A stretch of 64,000 nucleotides of DNA from positions 1,058,109 to 1,122,108 of the forward strand of contig CAZBRT010000001.1 in the NCBI GenBank assembly GCA_964494625.1. Direction: 5' to 3'. Under the pieces are notes generated by a model. It was not told where the DNA came from, did no database searches, and saw only the letters and a program-made list of their open reading frames with translations. The stretch is from UBA2784 sp964494625 (GTDB lineage Bacteria > Pseudomonadota > Alphaproteobacteria > Micropepsales > Micropepsaceae). The position numbers and the translations under genes were made by a program. Positions 60,052 to 64,000 of this stretch are shown in pieces; within the stretch, counting starts at the first letter, position 1; every line of letters starts with the position of its first letter.

Positions 60052-60648
60052 ATGGGCCAGCGTTTGTTCATTCTTGTCTGCGCCGTCGCGCTTCTTGTGC
60101 TTGTGCCTCGCGGCGCTCAGGCGGAAATGCTTCGCCACGACATCACGCCTGCTACCGCCAAGATCAGCTTCAGCGCGGATTATCTGTCATTTCTTGAAAC
60201 CGAAGGCGGCTTCACGCGCTTTTCAGGATGGTTCGAGACTGACCCTGATGCGCTCGACGCCACGCGCGCGGAGCTGGTGATCGAATCTGCCAGTCTTTTC
60301 TCAACCGAGCCGGATTGGCAGGAGGACCTTGAGGGCACCGACTTTTTCAATGTTCGTGAATTTCGGGAAATCCGCTTCGTCGCGGTGCGCGTCACCCGCG
60401 AACGCGAGGGCAAAGGTCTGCTGGAAGGCCGCATCACCATCCGCGGCATCACGCGCATGATCCGGTTCGACCTTACCTATGCGATTGAATTGCAGGCGGA
60501 TGGCCATCGCCGGATCAGCCGCATCGAGGCGACCGGAAGGATCGACCGCAGGCAGTTCGGCATGACGGCGTGGGGCCTTGTCCTGTCCGATGAGGTCGAG
60601 ATCAGGATCGTGGTTGAACCGGAAGTTCAGCCTTCCATCCGCGATTGA
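60052..60648 (+). CDS. YceI family periplasmic protein
   Basis: This 198-residue protein has a signal peptide (LFILVCAVALLVLVPRGAQA) and a YceI-type lipocalin-like domain (ATAKISFSADYLSFLETEGGFTRFSGWFETDPDALDATRAELVI ... TDFFNVREFREIRFVA). YceI proteins bind isoprenoid quinone-like lipids in the periplasm. It follows the glycosyltransferase by 45 bp, probably in one operon, and overlaps the convergent folE by 22 bp. Confidence 0.92.
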   Translation: MGQRLFILVCAVALLVLVPRGAQAEMLRHDITPATAKISFSADYLSFLETEGGFTRFSGWFETDPDALDATRAELVIESASLFSTEPDWQEDLEGTDFFNVREFREIRFVAVRVTREREGKGLLEGRITIRGITRMIRFDLTYAIELQADGHRRISRIEATGRIDRRQFGMTAWGLVLSDEVEIRIVVEPEVQPSIRD

Positions 60649-61283
60649 GGGTTGCCGACAATCGTCAGGAATTCGCGCCGCGTCATCGGATCCTTGCGGA
60701 ACGCGCCGAGCATGGTGCTGGTCACCATGGTGACACCGGGTTTGTGCACGCCGCGCGTCGTCATGCATTGATGCGCTGCCTCGATCACAACGGCAACGCC
60801 CTTGGGCTCCAGAACCTTCTGGATGCAATTGGCGATCTGCGCCGTCATTTTCTCCTGCACCTGCAAGCGGCGCGCATAGGTTTCAACCACACGCGCGAGC
60901 TTCGAGATGCCGACCACGCGGGTCGTCGGCAGATAGGCGACATGGGCCTTGCCGATGATCGGAGCGAGGTGATGCTCGCAATGGCTTTCAAAGCGGATGT
61001 CACGCAGCGTGATCATCTCGTCGTAGCCTTCGACCTCCTCGAAAGTGCGGGCGAGATATTCCTCGGGGTCCTGGCCATAGCCCTGAAACCACTCCTCATA
61101 GGCGCGGGCAACTCGCGCGGGTGTGTCGCGCAATCCTTCGCGTGCGGGATCGTCTCCTGCCCAGCGCAGCAGCGTGCGTACGGCGCCCTCCGCCTCGTCG
61201 CGCGAGGGGCGGCGGGTGTCTCCCCCTTGCAGTTCCACATTTTCCGCCGAGCTGGTGCCGCGCTTTGGTGACATCGCCATCAT
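60627..61283 (-). CDS. folE: GTP cyclohydrolase I
   Basis: This 218-residue protein converts GTP to dihydroneopterin triphosphate, the entry to folate and, in this genome, also to queuosine through queD. It has the catalytic and zinc motifs FESHCEHHLAPIIGKAHVAYLP and HQCMTTRGV, with Cys and His ligands all present, so it is the zinc type FolE1. The N-terminal ~30 residues are variable. It is a single gene with its 3' end overlapping yceI. Confidence 0.97.
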   Translation of the reverse strand: MMAMSPKRGTSSAENVELQGGDTRRPSRDEAEGAVRTLLRWAGDDPAREGLRDTPARVARAYEEWFQGYGQDPEEYLARTFEEVEGYDEMITLRDIRFESHCEHHLAPIIGKAHVAYLPTTRVVGISKLARVVETYARRLQVQEKMTAQIANCIQKVLEPKGVAVVIEAAHQCMTTRGVHKPGVTMVTSTMLGAFRKDPMTRREFLTIVGNPQSRMEG

Positions 61284-61428
61284 TGATCCTTCCGGGCGGT
61301 GATCGCCGGTTTCCAGACCCTATTACGCGCCAGAGTGGCCGCCGGATCAACCGCACACGCGTCAGGGACCGCTTCCATGTGGGGTGTTTGCGCAAAATCT
61401 CCAGAGACCAAAATCACCAGGAGTTCCG

Positions 61429-62100
61429 TCATTTCCGCCAATGGCGCCACAAGGGCAAGGCAGCGCCCGAGGCCAAGGTGCCGATGATCACCAGCCAGAC
61501 CGGTCCAGGACCACCCAGAAAGGCATCCAGCGACTGTCCGGTCAGGGTGCGCAGGATCATGGTGAGGATGAGCAGCAACACGCCGCCGATGGCCATGCCA
61601 CTGAGGCTGCGCAAGAGCGTGGCGGCCCAGGGTCTTTGCGCCAGAAATCCCCTGCGCGCATGCGCGGGCAAACGGCCAGCAATCACATCGATGAGGTGTG
61701 CGCAGTCGCGGGCGAAATCCTGATGGCGCACTGACACCGCATTGAGCTGCGACAAGGGGCGCAATTCCTCCGGCAGGGCGGAGGGCTGCGGCATCACCGC
61801 GCCATTGGCGAGCACCGGAATCACGCGATGCGGCGAAGCCAAGGCTGCTTCAACTTCGCGGCGGACGAAATCGTCCGCATCCGCCAAGCGCGCGAGATCC
61901 CAGGCTGGTCCGATGATGACGAGGCAGATGCCTGCCTTGGCGAGCGCGTGATCGAGGCGCGTCGCAAAATTCTCGCCGGCGGCGATCGCATCAACATCGA
62001 TGAAGACATCGCCCAGCCCGGGTGCGGCGCGCAGTGCGTCGGCAAGCCGGCCGGCAAAGTCCTGCGTGTCGGCGCGGCGATAGGAGACGAAGATGTTCAT
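61429..62100 (-). CDS. TIR-domain protein with C-terminal membrane segments
   Basis: This 223-residue protein has an N-terminal TIR domain (~1-135): MNIFVSYRRADTQDFAGRLADALR, DVFIDVDAIAAGENFATRL, GICLVIIGPAW, then DDFVRREVEAALA with E82 at the position of the putative NADase Glu. Two hydrophobic segments follow (about 160-185 and 198-218). TIR domains of bacteria can cleave NAD+ in immune systems or serve as scaffolds. No sensor or partner gene such as SAVED, Argonaute or Thoeris ThsA is adjacent. The role is therefore open. Confidence 0.85.
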   Translation of the reverse strand: MNIFVSYRRADTQDFAGRLADALRAAPGLGDVFIDVDAIAAGENFATRLDHALAKAGICLVIIGPAWDLARLADADDFVRREVEAALASPHRVIPVLANGAVMPQPSALPEELRPLSQLNAVSVRHQDFARDCAHLIDVIAGRLPAHARRGFLAQRPWAATLLRSLSGMAIGGVLLLILTMILRTLTGQSLDAFLGGPGPVWLVIIGTLASGAALPLWRHWRK

Positions 62101-62123
62101 GGGCGCCGAGTTTACGCCGCAAC

Positions 62124-62993
62124 TCAGTTTCCTGCCAGTGCGGCGAGTGCGGCGGCAATGCCGGAACGTGTCATGTGCGTGTCACCGTCAAGCCTGCCCG
62201 GCGTGAGGATGGCAACGTCTTCGGGGCCCGCGCCCTTGCGGAACTCATAGATCAGCGCGAAGACGCGCGTTGCTTCCGTCACCGGCTGCTCGCGCAGCGC
62301 AAGCGTCAGTGCCGATGCGCCATCCGCCAGGATGCGCTCGGCCGCCGCCGCGGTCGGCGCGTCATCGGCGGCAACGAAAGGCTCATCCGTGACGACGAAG
62401 ACGATCTGGCGGTAATAGCCTTCCGGCGTGAAGAAGAGCGCCGAGATGTAGTCGGTGAGGTCGAATGGCTCTTCCTCGTCAGGCGAGAGGAAGCGGAAAT
62501 CGCCATTGGGTGTGCCGTCTTCATCGGTGCGCTCCAGCCGCGCGGCCAGCGCAAAGCCCCCCGGCGCCTCGTAGAGGCTGTATTCGGGATAGCCCGCCGC
62601 ATTGAGCGCGGTGACGAGATTGTCTGAAAGCGCGCCCAGCGTTTGCGCGTGATGGCGGGCAAGATCTGTCATGTCCTTGCGCGCCGACCAACGCGGCGGC
62701 GGCCAGGGAAAATCAGGAAGGCCTTCAGATTGCGGTGCTGCCGGGGTTCCGGACGCGCCGCCGCCACCGGATTGTTCTGTCCACTCATTGTCAGGCGACG
62801 GGCCTTCCGCGACAATGATCGGCGGCGGCGGCGGCGGTGCGGGCTCAACCGGTGTGCCCATGCCATCGTCAGACCATGGGCCTTCAGCTTCCTGGCCTGA
62901 AGTGACTTCGGTCTCGTCTTCTGCCGCGAACATGGTGCATGCGCCAAGCGGCAGCATGATGCTGAGCGCAAATGCCGGCCAGAATCGATTCAT
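62124..62993 (-). CDS. proline-rich lipoprotein of unknown function
   Basis: This 289-residue protein begins with a lipoprotein signal (MNRFWPAFALSIMLPLGAC, lipid on C19). A linker rich in Pro, Glu and Gly covers about 35-105 (EPAPPPPPPIIVAEGPSP, GGGGASGTPAAPQ) and a folded domain covers ~110-289 with aromatic motifs (FALAARLERTDEDGTPNGDFRF, DYISALFFTPEGYYRQIVFVVTD). It should sit in the outer membrane or periplasm. The family is not one I recognise by name. It follows, on the same strand, 23 bp before the TIR gene and may be co-transcribed with it. Confidence 0.82.
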   Translation of the reverse strand: MNRFWPAFALSIMLPLGACTMFAAEDETEVTSGQEAEGPWSDDGMGTPVEPAPPPPPPIIVAEGPSPDNEWTEQSGGGGASGTPAAPQSEGLPDFPWPPPRWSARKDMTDLARHHAQTLGALSDNLVTALNAAGYPEYSLYEAPGGFALAARLERTDEDGTPNGDFRFLSPDEEEPFDLTDYISALFFTPEGYYRQIVFVVTDEPFVAADDAPTAAAAERILADGASALTLALREQPVTEATRVFALIYEFRKGAGPEDVAILTPGRLDGDTHMTRSGIAAALAALAGN

Positions 62994-63508
62994 CGCAGCC
63001 CCCGTTTCCTGTTGCCTGACGATAGCGCAGCCATACACCCGCGCAATGGCCTGGCAATTGGCCAAGGCGCATCGGCCTTTCGTCCGTATACGGATCAACA
63101 GGCCCTGTCAGCGAGGCATCGGATGGGGAAAACTGATGAAGTTGTCGCGCGGCTGATTCATTGCGTCGCAGGGAGCACCAACCGGACGCCACAGCGATTC
63201 AACATCTAGTGGTCGCGCTGATGGAAAGCACCAAAGAGCGGAATCGAGAATCCTGTCGCCTGCGCCTCGGACCGAAATCCATCCCCTGAAATCACCAAAG
63301 CTGTGGATGAATGCGCGATACTTGCCGACAAACCGCGCTTCCTGCCGTGATGAGCCGCGTATATGGATCATGCCTGCGCCCTGATCCAACTCGTTGGAAT
63401 CTCTTGTTGAATCGGCCTGCAAGGCGGGAACCCGGCACAGGAAAAACCGAGTCAAAGCCCGGCATCCGCGCAATTTCGCAAGCGCGGAAAACTTTCTTTC
63501 TCAACCGC
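62994..63508. other. intergenic region between lipoprotein and rrn promoter
   Basis: No gene with a recognisable product is seen. Frames of 100-120 codons on the minus strand (63108-63473 and 63292-63612) have no family match, and the second runs over the rRNA promoter. The only notable sequence is the 12-bp palindrome at 63083-63094. The region probably holds the lipoprotein promoter and upstream elements of the ribosomal operon. Confidence 0.55.
63083..63094. promoter_or_regulatory. perfect 12-bp palindrome upstream of the lipoprotein gene
   Basis: TCCGTATACGGA is fully self-complementary and lies 90 bp before the lipoprotein ATG (62993, minus strand). It is the size of a dimeric repressor site. 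I do not know a regulator that matches it. Confidence 0.4.
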
Positions 63509-63537
63509 TTGACACTCGAAATGGGTCCGACTAGAAA
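63509..63537 (+). promoter_or_regulatory. ribosomal RNA operon promoter
   Basis: TTGACA (63509-63514) and TAGAAA (63532-63537) are 17 bp apart, followed by a GC-rich discriminator CCGCGCCTC, as expected for a stringently controlled rrn promoter. It stands about 400 bp before the mature 16S start. Confidence 0.75.
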
Positions 63538-63796
63538 CCGCGCCTCTTCGATGCGCTGGTGCGAAAGACATTTGAGCGCAAGGAGTTGGTCGGCCACTAA
63601 CGGCCATCCCAAAGGGTAACCAAAACGCCGAGCCCCGGCGACAAGCCGAGGCTAGGCTCTTGCGTCCCGATGGTGCCGGGTCGATGATGAAGTTTCGTAT
63701 CGGGGAGTAATCCCCACGCTGATTGACATTGTTGGTGGGAAGGGTGACGCGGGGCGGCGGGTATCGGTCTTGGACCGGAACTGCTCGTTCAGGCGT

Positions 63797-63911
63797 TGCT
63801 CTTTGAGAAAAGTTCAAGCGGGTCTTGCTTCGTCCGTCCACCGGACGAGGAGAGACACGTTTTAACTTTGCGAGCGCGTTTGAGTGAGTATTTCCGCCAG
63901 TACGGAAATAC
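63797..63911 (+). promoter_or_regulatory. rrn leader with boxA and processing stems
   Basis: TGCTCTTTGA (63797-63806) resembles the boxA antitermination site bound by NusB/S10. CGTCCG-TCCAC-CGGACG (63831-63847) is a boxB-like hairpin. GTATTTCCG-CCAGTA-CGGAAATAC (63888-63911) is a perfect 9-bp stem shortly before the 16S start. Together they form the usual transcribed leader of a ribosomal operon. Confidence 0.7.
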
Positions 63912-63945
63912 GGGGTCGTAAGAGGTTTCATTTTCTTTTTCGGAA

Positions 63946-64000
63946 GAACTTGAGAGTTTGATCCTGGCTCAGAACGAACGCTGGCGGCAGGCTTAACACA
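63946..64000 (+). rRNA. 16S ribosomal RNA, 5' end only
   Basis: The 27F primer site AGAGTTTGATCCTGGCTCAG starts at 63953, which equals E. coli position 8, so the mature gene should begin near 63946. The following AACGAACGCTGGCGGCAGGC continues helix 3 in a form typical of Alphaproteobacteria. The gene runs off the right edge; only 55 bases are present. Confidence 0.99.

Noticed and set aside
63723..63745. Second rrn promoter starting TTGACA at 63723
   Set aside because: No acceptable -10 hexamer lies 16-18 bp downstream; the bases there are GACGCG.

Overview
The window is about 64 kb of GC-rich (roughly 60-65%) chromosomal DNA from an alphaproteobacterium. Several things point there: the 16S rRNA start at the right edge has an alphaproteobacterial sequence; there is a CpdR cell-cycle response regulator, a FixL/FixJ/FixK oxygen cascade, a CsgH-type curli accessory protein, the gene order glyQ-glyS-ppdK, and a single-chain BC-BCCP-CT acyl-CoA carboxylase. 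I cannot name the genus. Apart from the left 6 kb, most of the window is core metabolism and regulation, with small accessory clusters.

Left 6 kb: a complete, compact type II-C CRISPR-Cas locus. A 13-repeat, 12-spacer array (330-1157) reads rightward. It converges on a leftward cas9-cas1-cas2 operon (5691-1245), with a two-way hairpin terminator between them. A tracrRNA gene with its own promoter lies just upstream of cas9 and reads rightward. The anti-repeat matches the 5' part of the repeat at 24 of 25 positions, which fixes the direction of the array. The locus lies between two copies of thiolase sequence. The right copy (5876-7096) is intact. The left copy (1-258) is truncated, carries an in-frame deletion and is chimeric, so the island looks inserted or recombined at a thiolase gene.

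7-17 kb: thiolase, an Lrp-type regulator divergent from a methionine gamma-lyase, a CheY-like receiver plus Hpt-like pair, two flavoproteins, the single-chain acyl-CoA carboxylase and a SleB-like cell-wall hydrolase. 17-27 kb: an AT-richer spacer with a perfect inverted repeat, pyruvate phosphate dikinase, both glycyl-tRNA synthetase subunits, a palindromic interspersed element, a hydrolase, an NrtR-like regulator, a tyrosine phosphatase and an HD hydrolase. 27-42 kb: a Lon-like protease, two universal stress proteins each preceded by an FNR/FixK box, FabH-like synthase, the queC-queE-queD-queF queuosine cluster, a penicillin-acylase-type Ntn hydrolase, and fixL-fixJ-fixK. FixL keeps the haem His and distal Arg, so an oxygen-sensing regulon is partly visible in the window itself.

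42-56 kb: ArfB, an ABC-F ATPase, a DsbA-like/FGE/arylsulfatase operon, a haloalkane dehalogenase operon with a TetR regulator and a metallo-beta-lactamase-fold enzyme, a curlin-CsgH pair separated by a strong hairpin, an alkyl sulfatase and the second copy of the interspersed element. 56-64 kb: tRNA-Val(GAC), cpdR, N-formylglutamate amidohydrolase, a glutathione transferase, a glycosyltransferase, YceI, folE, a TIR-transmembrane protein, a proline-rich lipoprotein, and the promoter, leader and first 55 bases of a 16S rRNA gene.
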